From Mycobacterium sp. 852002-51971_SCH5477799-a (GTDB lineage Bacteria; Actinomycetota; Actinomycetes; Mycobacteriales; Mycobacteriaceae), in assembly GCF_001667145.1 (NCBI RefSeq), contig NZ_LZIF01000075.1, positions 1 to 64,000 on the forward strand: a stretch of DNA of 64,000 bases, written 5' to 3'. Each line of letters opens with the position of its first letter. Position 1 is the first letter of the stretch. This document shows positions 49,396 to 59,308 of this stretch, in pieces. Made by a program: the position numbers and the translations under genes. Below the pieces are notes generated by a model that had not been told where the DNA came from, did no database searches, and worked only from the letters and a program-made list of their open reading frames with translations.

Positions 49396-50928
49396 GTGCA
49401 CGCCCACCCCGCCGCGACGACCTCACGAGAGGATTTCCGCCAGCTGGCAGCCGAGCACCGCGTGGTTCCGGTGACCCGCAAGGTGCTGGCCGACAGTGAG
49501 ACGCCGTTGTCGGCCTACCGCAAACTCGCCGCCGACCGCCCGGGCACTTTTCTGCTGGAGTCGGCCGAGCACGGCCGTTCTTGGTCACGCTGGTCGTTCA
49601 TCGGCGCCGGAGCGCCGTCGGCGCTGACCGTGCGCGACGGTGAAGCCGTCTGGCTGGGCGCGGTGCCACGCGACGCTCCGACCGGGGGCGACCCGCTGCG
49701 GGCTTTGCGGGACACGTGCGAGCTGCTGGCCACCGGCCCGCTGTCGGGTCTGCCGCCGCTGTCCGGTGGCATGGTCGGGTTCTTCGCCTACGACATGGTC
49801 CGACGCCTGGAACGACTGCCCGAACTGGCTGTCGACGACCTCCAACTGCCCGACATGTTGCTGCTGCTGGCCACCGATGTGGCGGCGGTCGATCACCACG
49901 AGGGCACCATCACGTTGATCGCGAACGCCGTGAACTGGAACGGCACCGATGAGCGGGTCGATGAGGCCTACGACGACGCGATCGCGCGCCTGGACGTGAT
50001 GACCGCGGCGCTGGGGCAGCCGTTGTCGTCGACCGTCGGCACGTTTGAGCGGCCCGAGCCGCGCTACCGCGCGCAGCGCAGCGTCGAGGAGTACGGAAAG
50101 ATCGTCGATTACCTCGTCGAGCAGATCGCGGCGGGCGAGGCCTTCCAGGTGGTGCCCTCGCAACGGTTCGAAATGGACACCCACGTCGATCCCATCGACG
50201 TCTACCGGATGTTGCGGGTCACCAACCCGAGCCCCTACATGTATCTGCTGCACGTACCGAATCACGCTGGCGGAACTGATTTTTCGATCGTCGGATCCAG
50301 CCCCGAGGCCCTGGTCACCGTCGTTGACGGCACCGCGACCACCCATCCGATCGCCGGAACGCGGTGGCGCGGTGGCACCGACGAGGAGGACCAGCTGCTG
50401 GAAAAAGAGCTGTTGGCCGACGAGAAGGAACGCGCCGAGCACCTGATGCTGGTCGACCTGGGCCGCAACGATCTGGGCCGGGTGTGCGCGCCGGGCACCG
50501 TGCGGGTCGAGGACTACAGCCACATCGAGCGCTACAGCCACGTCATGCACCTGGTGTCGACGGTGACCGGCACGCTCAGCGAGGGCCGCACCGCGCTGGA
50601 TGCGGTGACCGCCTGCTTCCCGGCCGGCACCCTCTCGGGAGCACCGAAGGTACGGGCCATGGAGCTCATCGAAGAGGTGGAGAAGACGCGCCGCGGCCTG
50701 TACGGCGGCGTGGTCGGCTACCTGGACTTCGCCGGCAACGCCGACTTCGCGATTGCTATCCGCACGGCCTTGATGCGCGACGGCACCGCCTACGTGCAAT
50801 CCGGTGGTGGGGTGGTCGCGGACTCCAACGGCCCCTACGAATACACCGAGGCGACCAACAAGGCCCGTGCGGTGCTCAGCGCGATCGCCGCCGCCGAGAC
50901 GCTGACAGAACCCGCGCGCGATGGGTGA
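49396..50928 (+). CDS. trpE: Anthranilate synthase component I
   Basis: A 510-residue chorismate-utilising enzyme. N-terminal feedback region includes [19 protein letters not shown]; the catalytic half shows [51 protein letters not shown] and [23 protein letters not shown] start with GGGAGGA 7 bases before. No trpG lies next to it, as in M. tuberculosis. No leader peptide with Trp codons is seen upstream. Overlaps the next gene by 8 bases. Confidence 0.96.
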   Translation: MHAHPAATTSREDFRQLAAEHRVVPVTRKVLADSETPLSAYRKLAADRPGTFLLESAEHGRSWSRWSFIGAGAPSALTVRDGEAVWLGAVPRDAPTGGDPLRALRDTCELLATGPLSGLPPLSGGMVGFFAYDMVRRLERLPELAVDDLQLPDMLLLLATDVAAVDHHEGTITLIANAVNWNGTDERVDEAYDDAIARLDVMTAALGQPLSSTVGTFERPEPRYRAQRSVEEYGKIVDYLVEQIAAGEAFQVVPSQRFEMDTHVDPIDVYRMLRVTNPSPYMYLLHVPNHAGGTDFSIVGSSPEALVTVVDGTATTHPIAGTRWRGGTDEEDQLLEKELLADEKERAEHLMLVDLGRNDLGRVCAPGTVRVEDYSHIERYSHVMHLVSTVTGTLSEGRTALDAVTACFPAGTLSGAPKVRAMELIEEVEKTRRGLYGGVVGYLDFAGNADFAIAIRTALMRDGTAYVQSGGGVVADSNGPYEYTEATNKARAVLSAIAAAETLTEPARDG

Positions 50929-51607
50929 GGCCGGCGCCGACACCGGACGGCCGACAAGCCGGTGGCTGATCCGAATTGCCCAGCTGGTGCTAGTGGTTGC
51001 CGCCGGGACGTTGTGGGGGGCCTCGCGGCTGCCGTGGGTCGTCATCGGGTCGTTCGACGGGCTGGGGCCGCCCAAGCGGGTGACCTTGGCCGGCGCAACG
51101 TGGTCGACGGCGCTGCTGCCGTTGGCGTTGCTCCTGCTGGCAGCGGCCGTCGCCGCGATCGCCGTGCGGGGTTGGCTCTTGCGGGCGCTCGCGGTTCTGC
51201 TTGCGGTCATCAGTCTGGCGGTCGGTTACCTCGGGGTCAGCCTGTGGGCGCTGCCCGACGTGGCGGTTCGCGGCGCGGAACTGGCGCACGTCTCGGTGAT
51301 GTCGCTGGTGGGAAGCGAGCGGCGGTACTGGGGCGCGGGCATCACGGTGGTCGCCGCGGCGTGCACGCTGGTTGCCGCCGTCCTCCTCATGCGGTCGGCG
51401 TCGGACTCGGGGTCGGCTCGGTCGAGCGCAATGAAATACGCGACACCGGCGACGCGCCGGTCGATTGCGCGACGCAAACAGGCCGACGGGGCGATGCTGG
51501 AGGAGCCGGAGACGCCGGGAATGTCGGAGCGGATGATCTGGGACGCGCTTGACGAGGGACGCGACCCGACCGATCGGGCAGGTGAGTCTGACACCGAGGG
51601 TCGGTGA
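50921..51607 (+). CDS. Trp-operon-associated membrane protein (TIGR02234 type, Rv1610-like)
   Basis: A 228-residue protein with four helices: [56 protein letters not shown] and [19 protein letters not shown]. The C-terminus is a charged cytosolic tail ([24 protein letters not shown]). The family is found between trpE and trpC in actinobacteria; role unknown, perhaps tryptophan-related transport. Its ATG lies 8 bases inside trpE. Confidence 0.88.
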   Translation: MGEAGADTGRPTSRWLIRIAQLVLVVAAGTLWGASRLPWVVIGSFDGLGPPKRVTLAGATWSTALLPLALLLLAAAVAAIAVRGWLLRALAVLLAVISLAVGYLGVSLWALPDVAVRGAELAHVSVMSLVGSERRYWGAGITVVAAACTLVAAVLLMRSASDSGSARSSAMKYATPATRRSIARRKQADGAMLEEPETPGMSERMIWDALDEGRDPTDRAGESDTEGR

Positions 51608-51717
51608 CGGGCCGCAAGCCGCGGGCCGCTACCCTTCATTGACGTCGTCGCGATCGGCTCGGGACACACAGTGGCCGTGGATGACAGCGGACGACAGGGC
51701 GAAGGGAAACGACAGGC

Positions 51718-52536
51718 ATGAGTCCGGCAACCGTGCTTGACTCCATCCTCGAGGGAGTCCGGGCCGACGTTGCCGCGCGCGAAGCGCTCATCAGCCTGTC
51801 GGAGATCAAGGCCGCCGCTGCGGCCGCGCCACCGCCACGCGACGTGATGGCCGCCCTGCGCGAGCCGGGAATCGGCGTCATCGCCGAAGTCAAGCGCGCC
51901 AGCCCGTCGGCGGGTTCCCTGGCGACCATTGCCGATCCGGCAAAGCTGGCGCGCGCCTACGAAGACGGTGGGGCCCGCATCATCAGCGTCTTGACCGAGG
52001 AGCGACGTTTCCACGGCTCACTCGACGACCTCGACGCGGTTCGCGCGGCGGTCTCGATACCGATTCTGCGCAAAGACTTTGTCGTGCAGCCCTATCAGAT
52101 CCACGAAGCCCGTGCGCACGGCGCCGACATGCTGTTGCTCATCGTCGCCGCCCTGGAGCAGTCGGCGTTGGTGTCGATGCTGGACCGCACCGAATCGCTG
52201 GGCATGACAGCGCTCGTCGAGGTGCACACCGAAGAGGAAGCCGACCGGGCGCTCAAGGCCGGCGCGAACGTAATCGGTGTCAACGCGCGCGATCTGGCGA
52301 CACTGGAGGTGGACCGGGATTGCTTCGCGCGCATCGCTCCGGGCCTGCCGAGCAACGTGATCAGGATCGCCGAATCCGGTGTGCGCGGTACCGGCGACCT
52401 GCTGGCGTATGCCGGCGCGGGTGCCGACGCCGTCTTGGTCGGCGAAGGCCTGGTCAAAAGCGGCGATCCGCGTGCCGCGGTTGCCGATCTGGTCACCGCG
52501 GGCACCCATCCGTCCTGTCCGAAACCGGCTCGCTAG
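51718..52536 (+). CDS. trpC: Indole-3-glycerol phosphate synthase
   Basis: A 272-residue barrel. Seen: [15 protein letters not shown] with the catalytic Lys, [55 protein letters not shown] and [16 protein letters not shown] start 110 bases after the membrane protein gene. A trpF domain is not fused; PriA covers that step. Confidence 0.97.
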   Translation: MSPATVLDSILEGVRADVAAREALISLSEIKAAAAAAPPPRDVMAALREPGIGVIAEVKRASPSAGSLATIADPAKLARAYEDGGARIISVLTEERRFHGSLDDLDAVRAAVSIPILRKDFVVQPYQIHEARAHGADMLLLIVAALEQSALVSMLDRTESLGMTALVEVHTEEEADRALKAGANVIGVNARDLATLEVDRDCFARIAPGLPSNVIRIAESGVRGTGDLLAYAGAGADAVLVGEGLVKSGDPRAAVADLVTAGTHPSCPKPAR

Positions 52537-52608
52537 TCGCTGGGTCACTGAAGAGCCCCTGCGCTGATACGTTGAACCCATGAGCCATCCCTGCGTAGAG
52601 CCTTGGTG

Positions 52609-53868
52609 ATGGTGGACCTGTCCCGCCCGGACCTTCCGCTCCCGAGCGCAGCCATCGCCGAACCCACCCGCCACGAACCCGATGCGGGTGGCCATTTCGG
52701 GGTATACGGCGGGCGCTACGTCGCCGAGGCATTGATGGCCGTGATCGAAGAGGTCACCGCCGCCTACGAGAAGGAACGTGTCAACCAGGATTTCCTGGAC
52801 ACCCTCGATTACCTGCAGGCGCATTACGCGGGTCGACCGTCGCCGCTCTATGAGGCGCCCCGGCTCTCCGAGCAGGCCGGCGCGCGCATCTTCCTCAAGC
52901 GGGAAGACCTGAACCACACCGGTTCTCACAAGATCAACAACGTCCTCGGCCAGGCGTTGCTGGCCCAGCGGATGGGCAAGAAGCGGGTGATCGCCGAGAC
53001 CGGGGCCGGCCAGCACGGCGTGGCGACCGCCACCGCGTGCGCTTTGCTCGGCCTCGAATGCGTGATCTACATGGGTGCCGTCGATACGGAGCGTCAGGCG
53101 CTCAACGTGGCTCGGATGCGCTTGCTCGGGGCCACGGTGGTCTCGGTCGAAAGCGGTTCGAAGACGCTCAAGGACGCCATCAATGAGGCGTTTCGGGATT
53201 GGGTTACCAATGCCGACAACACCTTCTACTGCTTCGGCACCGCGGCCGGCCCGCATCCCTTCCCCGCCATGGTGCGCGACTTCCAACGCATCATCGGCCT
53301 CGAGGCGCGCGCCCAGATCCAGGCGCAGGCGGGCCGGTTACCCGACGCCGTCGTGGCCTGCATCGGGGGCGGATCCAACGCCATCGGCATCTTTCACCCG
53401 TTCATCGACGACCCGAACGTGCGGTTGATCGGATACGAGGCGGCCGGTGATGGTGTCGAAACCGGAAGACACGCTGCGACATTCAGCGGCGGCTCACCCG
53501 GTGCGTTTCAGGGATCCTTCTCGTATCTGCTGCAGGACGAGGACGGGCAGACCATCGAATCCCATTCCATCTCAGCGGGTCTCGATTACCCGGGAGTGGG
53601 TCCAGAGCATGCGTATCTGCGCGAGACGGGGCGCGCCGAATACCGTCCGATCACCGACTCGGAGGCGATGGATGCGTTCCGCGTCCTGTGCCGCACCGAG
53701 GGGATCATCCCGGCGATCGAATCGGCGCACGCGGTAGCCGGTGCCCTGAAATTGGGCCCCGAATTGGGGCGGGGCGCGATCATTGTGGTGAACCTGTCCG
53801 GCCGCGGCGACAAGGACGTCGAGACCGCGGCGAAGTGGTTCGGGCTGTTGGGATCCAGCGATCGATGA
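52609..53868 (+). CDS. trpB: Tryptophan synthase beta chain
   Basis: A 419-residue PLP enzyme. PLP lysine K108 in [34 protein letters not shown] and the phosphate loop [10 protein letters not shown]. The start is uncertain: TTG 52603, ATG 52609 and GTG 52612 are in frame, with no strong Shine-Dalgarno; the family core starts at about [21 protein letters not shown] overlap with trpA. Confidence 0.96.
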   Translation: MVDLSRPDLPLPSAAIAEPTRHEPDAGGHFGVYGGRYVAEALMAVIEEVTAAYEKERVNQDFLDTLDYLQAHYAGRPSPLYEAPRLSEQAGARIFLKREDLNHTGSHKINNVLGQALLAQRMGKKRVIAETGAGQHGVATATACALLGLECVIYMGAVDTERQALNVARMRLLGATVVSVESGSKTLKDAINEAFRDWVTNADNTFYCFGTAAGPHPFPAMVRDFQRIIGLEARAQIQAQAGRLPDAVVACIGGGSNAIGIFHPFIDDPNVRLIGYEAAGDGVETGRHAATFSGGSPGAFQGSFSYLLQDEDGQTIESHSISAGLDYPGVGPEHAYLRETGRAEYRPITDSEAMDAFRVLCRTEGIIPAIESAHAVAGALKLGPELGRGAIIVVNLSGRGDKDVETAAKWFGLLGSSDR

Positions 53869-54680
53869 CGGTTGAACACAGCGAGGCGGACGAACTCGAG
53901 TCGGTTTTCGATGGCTGCCGTAACGACAATCGCGCGGCGCTGATCGGTTATCTGCCCACCGGTTACCCCGACGTGCCGACGTCGGTCAAAGGGATGACCG
54001 CGCTGGTCGAATCGGGTTGCGACATCATCGAAGTCGGGGTTCCCTATTCGGATCCCGGCATGGATGGCCCAACCATCGCCAAGGCCACCGAGATCGCGCT
54101 GCGCGGGGGAGTGCGCGTTCGCGACACCCTTGCCGCGGTCGAGGCGATCAGTGCGGCCGGTGGCCACGCCGTGGTGATGACGTACTGGAACCCGGTGGTG
54201 CGCTATGGGATTGACGCGTTCGCGCGGGACTTGGCATCGGCCGGCGGGCACGGCCTGATTACGCCCGACCTCATCCCCGACGAAGCCGGGCGGTGGTTGG
54301 CGGCCTCCGACGAGTATGGATTGAGCCGGATCTTTCTCGTCGCGCCGTCCTCGACGCCACAGCGGTTGGCGATGACGGTCGAGGCGTCGCGCGGCTTCGT
54401 CTATGCGGCTTCGACGATGGGCGTGACGGGGGCGCGTGACGTCGTGTCCAATGCGGCGCCCGAGTTGGTGAGCAGGGTCCGGGAGATATCCGACACGCCC
54501 GTCGGCGTCGGTCTGGGGGTGCGATCGCGAGAGCAGGCCGCCCAGATCGGCAGCTACGCAGACGGTGTCATTGTCGGGTCCGCGCTGGTGTCGGCGCTGG
54601 GAGACGGAGGGTTGACTGCATTGCGTGCACTGACTGAAGAACTCGCCGCCGGTGTTCGTCAGAGGGCGGCCGCCTCATGA
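53865..54680 (+). CDS. trpA: Tryptophan synthase alpha chain
   Basis: A 271-residue barrel making indole for TrpB. Catalytic Glu in [20 protein letters not shown], Asp in [15 protein letters not shown], and [16 protein letters not shown]. Starts in the trpB stop and overlaps lgt by ATGA, so lipoprotein modification is tied to the trp operon. Confidence 0.97.
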   Translation: MTVEHSEADELESVFDGCRNDNRAALIGYLPTGYPDVPTSVKGMTALVESGCDIIEVGVPYSDPGMDGPTIAKATEIALRGGVRVRDTLAAVEAISAAGGHAVVMTYWNPVVRYGIDAFARDLASAGGHGLITPDLIPDEAGRWLAASDEYGLSRIFLVAPSSTPQRLAMTVEASRGFVYAASTMGVTGARDVVSNAAPELVSRVREISDTPVGVGLGVRSREQAAQIGSYADGVIVGSALVSALGDGGLTALRALTEELAAGVRQRAAAS

Positions 54681-56218
54681 CGAAGCTGCTGGCCTATTTC
54701 CCGAGCCCCTCACAGGGCGTATGGCACCTCGGGCCGCTGCCCATCCGGGCTTACGCGTTGTTCATCATTGCCGGCATCGTGGTCGCATTGCTGATCGGTG
54801 ACCGGCGCTGGGCAGACCGAGGCGGCGAGCGCGGCGTGATCTACGACATCGCGCTGTGGGCGGTGCCGTTCGGGCTGATCGGTGGTCGGCTCTACCACTT
54901 GGCCACCGACTGGCGCACGTATTGGGGCCCCGGCGGCGCGGGACTCGGCGCGGCCGTGCGGATCTGGGACGGCGGCTTGGGTATTTGGGGCGCGGTGGCG
55001 CTCGGCGGCGTCGGCGCCTGGATCGGCTGCCGCCGGCGCGGCATTCCGTTGCCGGCTTTCGCCGACGCGCTGGCCCCGGGAATCATCCTGGCGCAGGCCA
55101 TCGGTCGGCTCGGCAACTACTTCAACCAGGAACTCTATGGCCGCGAGACCACGCTGCCGTGGGGCCTGGAGGTTTTCTACCGCCGAGACCCGTCGGGCTA
55201 CATCGACCCGCACTCGCTGGATGGCATCTCGACGGGCCAGATCGCGTTCGTAGTGCAGCCGACGTTTCTCTACGAATTGATCTGGAATGTGCTGGTTTTC
55301 GTCGCGTTGATCTACGCCGACCGGCGCTTCAATCTCGGCCACGGCCGACTGTTCGCTCTGTATGTGGCGGGCTATTGCGTGGGGCGGTTCTGTGTCGAGC
55401 TGCTGCGCGATGACACCGCCACCCACATCGCCGGCATCCGGATCAACTCGTTCACATCGACTTTCGTGTTCATCGGGGCCGTGGTGTATCTGATGGCGGC
55501 ACCGAAGGGCCGCGAGGATCCCGCCACACTGCGCGGCGATGAGTACCTCGACGAGGACGCGGCCGGCGCCGCGTCGGAGGACGAGCCCGCGACGCTGGCC
55601 GTCGCGACGACTGCGGCGGGTGCTGCGGCCGCGGCTGACGCGCCGTCAGGCTCGGCAAAGATGGCGGATACCCCTGACGACACCACTGCCGCCGATGCGG
55701 AAGCCAAAGAACCGGTGGCGGATTCGACGGAAGCGGCTCCCGAAATAGAGCCGAGCGACGCCGGGACAGACGAGCCCGAGGTCGAAACGGAAGTCGAAGC
55801 GCCGGAAGCCGAGCCCGCAACCGAGGCCTTCGCCGAGGGTTCCGAGTCGCACGAGCCTGCAGCCGAAACTGAAAAGACCGACGCGGAAGCGGAAGAGCCT
55901 GACGCGGAAGAGGCAGAAGCGGAAGAGCCTGAAGCCGAAGCCGAAGAACCGGAAGCCGAAGCCGCAGCGGCCGAGGGCGATGAGCCGGAAGCCGATGAGC
56001 CAGAAGCCGAAGAGCCGGGAGCGGAAGAGCCGAAAGCTGAAGAGCCGGAAACCGAGGCCGAAGCCGAAGAACCGGAATCCGCAACGGACGACGAGACCGT
56101 CGAGAAGGATTCGGACGACGAACCCGCCGCCGAACAGCCCGCCGAAACGAGCCCTGCCCAGCCAGAACCCCGTCGGCGATGGGGCTCGCGCCTGCGGAAC
56201 CGGTTGTCGGGCCGCTAA
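54677..56218 (+). CDS. lgt: Prolipoprotein diacylglyceryl transferase with long acidic C-terminal tail
   Basis: A 513-residue membrane enzyme that transfers diacylglycerol to the lipobox Cys of prelipoproteins. The catalytic core is residues 1 to about 280 with seven helices; the signature is AIGRLGNYFNQELYGRET, and HxGG-like and GRFCVELLRDD segments are present. From about 290 on there is a disordered tail of Glu, Ala and Pro, ending RRRWGSRLRNRLSGR. In the tail, units such as EAEEPEAE recur dozens of times. E. coli Lgt has no such tail. Confidence 0.95.
   Translation: MTKLLAYFPSPSQGVWHLGPLPIRAYALFIIAGIVVALLIGDRRWADRGGERGVIYDIALWAVPFGLIGGRLYHLATDWRTYWGPGGAGLGAAVRIWDGGLGIWGAVALGGVGAWIGCRRRGIPLPAFADALAPGIILAQAIGRLGNYFNQELYGRETTLPWGLEVFYRRDPSGYIDPHSLDGISTGQIAFVVQPTFLYELIWNVLVFVALIYADRRFNLGHGRLFALYVAGYCVGRFCVELLRDDTATHIAGIRINSFTSTFVFIGAVVYLMAAPKGREDPATLRGDEYLDEDAAGAASEDEPATLAVATTAAGAAAAADAPSGSAKMADTPDDTTAADAEAKEPVADSTEAAPEIEPSDAGTDEPEVETEVEAPEAEPATEAFAEGSESHEPAAETEKTDAEAEEPDAEEAEAEEPEAEAEEPEAEAAAAEGDEPEADEPEAEEPGAEEPKAEEPETEAEAEEPESATDDETVEKDSDDEPAAEQPAETSPAQPEPRRRWGSRLRNRLSGR
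55840..56110 (+). repeat. Glu-Pro-Glu-Ala repeat region of lgt
   Basis: Tandem, degenerate 12-18 base units (GAAGCCGAAGAGCC and variants) encode EAEEPEAE-type repeats in the acidic tail. Likely to vary in number between strains. Confidence 0.8.
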
Positions 56219-56307
56219 CCGCCGCCCTGTCCCGATTTTCCACGGCGGTTCGCAACGGATCTGGCATGCTGAAAAGCGTGTCCAACGTGAGGTCAGCGGG
56301 CTAGGTG

Positions 56308-56751
56308 ATGCAGCCTCATCCACCGGCGCATGCTCCGGGACAGCCCGATCCGCGCGGCGCGCGGCGTCATCGCCTCCGCACCGCGGCCGGTGCCGGCGTG
56401 GCGCTGGGTGGCGCGCTCGGTTACGTCACACTGGTCGACCCGCACAGCCCGAGTTCGGTCTACCCGGCCTGTCCGTTCAGGTGGCTCACCGGCTGGAACT
56501 GCCCGTTTTGCGGTGGCCTTCGAATGACGCACGACCTGTTGCACGGTGACTTGATGGCCGCCATCCAGGACAACGTCTTCGCGCTGGTAGGAATCCCGCT
56601 GCTGGCCGCATGGATGCTGGTGCGCCGCGCCCGCGGCAAGGGGGCGCCGCCCAAAGCGGCGTTGCTGACGGTCGTGGTCGCGACGATCACCTGGACGGTG
56701 CTGCGTAACCTGCCCGCCTTCCCGTGGTATCCCACCGTTCTTGGTGGGTGA
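56308..56751 (+). CDS. DUF2752 membrane protein
   Basis: A 147-residue protein. It carries the DUF2752 core CPFRWLTGWNCPFCGGLRMT followed by HDLLHGDLMAAIQDNVFAL, with about three helices. The CPFC motif and an earlier Cys suggest metal or thiol chemistry, but function is unknown. ATG 56308 directly follows an in-frame GTG at 56305. It lies between lgt and pykA. Confidence 0.85.
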   Translation: MQPHPPAHAPGQPDPRGARRHRLRTAAGAGVALGGALGYVTLVDPHSPSSVYPACPFRWLTGWNCPFCGGLRMTHDLLHGDLMAAIQDNVFALVGIPLLAAWMLVRRARGKGAPPKAALLTVVVATITWTVLRNLPAFPWYPTVLGG

Positions 56752-56817
56752 AAGCACACTGCGCGGCGGCGATTATGTGCGGGCCCCGGGGGTCGCACGC
56801 GACTATGCTGGGTCGGC

Positions 56818-58236
56818 GTGAGTAGACGCGGAAAGATCGTCTGCACCCTTGGCCCCGCGACCAGTTCGGATGAGTCGATCCTGGCCCTGGTTGGGGCCGG
56901 AATGGACGTCGCACGGTTGAACTTCAGCCACGGCGACTACTCCGATCACAAGGCCGCCTACGAGCGTGTCAGATCCGCCTCCGACGCCACGGGCCGTGCC
57001 GTCGGCGTACTCGCCGACCTGCAGGGCCCCAAGATCAGGCTGGGACGTTTCGCCACCGGTCCCACCTACTGGGCCGACGGTGAAACGGTGCGCATCACCG
57101 TCGCCGACTGCGCAGGCGACCACGACCGGGTCTCGACCACCTATAAGAAGTTGGCCGTGGACGCCGCCGTCGGTGACCGGATTCTGGTCGACGACGGCAA
57201 GGTCGGTCTGATGATCGACGGCATCGAGGGCGACGACGTGATCTGCACGGTCGTCGAGGGCGGGCCGGTCAGCAACAACAAGGGCATCTCGCTGCCCGGC
57301 ATGAACGTGTCGGCACCGGCCTTATCGGCGAAGGACATCGAGGACCTCACCTTCGCGCTGGAACTCGGTGTCGACCTGATCGCGCTCTCCTTCGTGCGTT
57401 CCCCGTCCGACGTCGAGTTGGTGCACGAGGTGATGGACCGTGTCGGCCGGCGGGTGCCGGTGATTGCCAAACTGGAGAAGCCCGAGGCCGTCGACAATCT
57501 GGAAGCCATCGTGCTGGCCTTCGACGCGATCATGGTGGCCCGTGGCGACCTTGGCGTCGAACTGCCCCTCGAAGAGGTTCCGCTGGTGCAGAAGCGGGCC
57601 ATCCAGATGGCACGGGAGAACGCCAAACCGGTGATCGTGGCGACCCAGATGCTCGATTCGATGATCGAGAGCTCACGACCGACCCGGGCCGAGGCGTCTG
57701 ACGTCGCCAACGCCGTCCTCGACGGCGCCGACGCGGTGATGCTGTCCGGGGAAACCTCGGTGGGGAAGTACCCGCTGGCCGCCGTTCGGACGATGGCGCG
57801 CATCATCTGCGCGGTCGAGGACAATTCCACGGCCGCGCCGCCGCTGACACACGTGCCGCGCACCAAACGGGGGGTGATCTCCTACGCGGCCCGCGACATC
57901 GGCGAGCGGCTCGACGCCAAGGCGCTCGTCGCGTTCACCCAGTCCGGCGACACGGTCAAGCGCCTCGCACGCCTGCACACCCCGCTGCCGCTGCTCGCCT
58001 TCACCGCGTGGCCCGAGGTGCGCAGCCAGCTGGCCATGACCTGGGGAACCGAAACGTTCATCGTCCCGATGATGACCTCTACCGACGGCATGATCCGCCA
58101 GGTCGACAAGTCGTTGCTGGAGCTCGGTCGGTACAAACGCGGCGACCTGGTGGTCATCGTCGCGGGGGCGCCACCTGGCACAGTAGGGTCAACCAACCTC
58201 ATCCATGTGCACCGGATCGGGGAGGACGACGTCTAG
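56818..58236 (+). CDS. pykA: Pyruvate kinase
   Basis: A 472-residue glycolytic enzyme making pyruvate and ATP. Seen: RRGKIVCTLGPATSSDESIL, ARLNFSHGDY, KGISLPGMNVSAPALSAKDI, the signature VIAKLEKPEAV and IMVARGDLGVELPLEEVPLV. The C-terminal domain (about 355-472) is typical. GTG start. An adjacent thioesterase gene follows after 14 bases. Confidence 0.97.
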   Translation: MSRRGKIVCTLGPATSSDESILALVGAGMDVARLNFSHGDYSDHKAAYERVRSASDATGRAVGVLADLQGPKIRLGRFATGPTYWADGETVRITVADCAGDHDRVSTTYKKLAVDAAVGDRILVDDGKVGLMIDGIEGDDVICTVVEGGPVSNNKGISLPGMNVSAPALSAKDIEDLTFALELGVDLIALSFVRSPSDVELVHEVMDRVGRRVPVIAKLEKPEAVDNLEAIVLAFDAIMVARGDLGVELPLEEVPLVQKRAIQMARENAKPVIVATQMLDSMIESSRPTRAEASDVANAVLDGADAVMLSGETSVGKYPLAAVRTMARIICAVEDNSTAAPPLTHVPRTKRGVISYAARDIGERLDAKALVAFTQSGDTVKRLARLHTPLPLLAFTAWPEVRSQLAMTWGTETFIVPMMTSTDGMIRQVDKSLLELGRYKRGDLVVIVAGAPPGTVGSTNLIHVHRIGEDDV

Positions 58237-58250
58237 CTAGAGGAGAACGT

Positions 58251-59168
58251 GTGGCGGCCGGCTGTGAGTCTCGAGAGCCTGAAGAAGCCGCGCCACAGAC
58301 CCATTCGGATTTCGCGGAGCTGCTTGCGACGTTCGACCTCCAGCGCGTCGGCGACAACCTGTTCATCGGCTCGCACCCGAGCAAGAACCCGATGCGGACC
58401 TTCGGTGGCCAGCTGATGTCGCAGTCGTTCCTCGCGAGCAGTCGCAGCCTGGTTCGCGACGACCTGCCACCGAGCGCGCTGTCGGTGCACTTCGTCAACG
58501 GGGGAGACACTGCTAAGAACATCGAATTTCACGTCACGCGGCTGCGTGACGAGCGCCGCTTCGCCAACCGGCGCGTCGATGCGATGCAAGACGGCACGTT
58601 GCTGTGCTCGGCGCTGATTTCCTACATGTCAGGCGGCCGCGGCCTGGAGCACGGCGTCGAACCGCCGCAGGTGGCCGAGCCGCACACGCAGCCCACGATC
58701 GGCGAACTGCTACGTGGCTACGAGCAGACGGTTCCGCACTTCGTCAATGCTCTGCAGCCGATCGAATGGCGATACACCAACGACCCGGCATGGGTGATGC
58801 GCACCAAGGGCGACCGGCTCCCGCACAACCGGGTCTGGGTCAAAGCCCTGGGCGACCTTCCCGACGACCCCCTATTGCACACGGCAACAATGGTGTATTC
58901 GTCGGATACCACGGTTTTGGACTCGGTCATCACCACGCACGGTCTTTCGTGGGGATTCGACCGCATATTCGCCGCGTCGGCCAATCATTCCATTTGGTTT
59001 CACCGGCAGGTCAACTTCAACGACTGGGTGTTGTACTCGACATCGTCACCGGTCGCAGCCGACTCGCGCGGCCTGGGCACCGGGCACTTCTTCGATCGGT
59101 CCGGGCAACCGCTGGCCACGGTGGTGCAAGAAGGAGTGCTCAAATACTTCCCTCCATCCGGCCGTTAA
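58251..59168 (+). CDS. tesB: Acyl-CoA thioesterase II
   Basis: A 305-residue double hot-dog thioesterase hydrolysing acyl-CoAs. Seen: FDLQRVGDNLFIGSHPSKNP, RTFGGQLMSQSFLASSRSLV, YSSDTTVLDSV with the likely catalytic Asp, and FHRQVNFNDWVLYSTSSPVA. I chose GTG 58251 because AGGAGA lies 4-5 bases before; the open frame extends far upstream inside pykA. Corresponds to TesB1. Confidence 0.93.
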   Translation: MAAGCESREPEEAAPQTHSDFAELLATFDLQRVGDNLFIGSHPSKNPMRTFGGQLMSQSFLASSRSLVRDDLPPSALSVHFVNGGDTAKNIEFHVTRLRDERRFANRRVDAMQDGTLLCSALISYMSGGRGLEHGVEPPQVAEPHTQPTIGELLRGYEQTVPHFVNALQPIEWRYTNDPAWVMRTKGDRLPHNRVWVKALGDLPDDPLLHTATMVYSSDTTVLDSVITTHGLSWGFDRIFAASANHSIWFHRQVNFNDWVLYSTSSPVAADSRGLGTGHFFDRSGQPLATVVQEGVLKYFPPSGR

Positions 59169-59308
59169 AACGTTACCGAATAGGTGCATAACCTCTCGTT
59201 CGAATTCGGCCGCGAAACGGTCGTCTTCGGGCGTAGCGTTGACGTAGTCGGGTATTCGGTGCAAAAGGCGGCCATCAAGCCGCAGTGTCATTGCATCGGG
59301 AGGTGATG

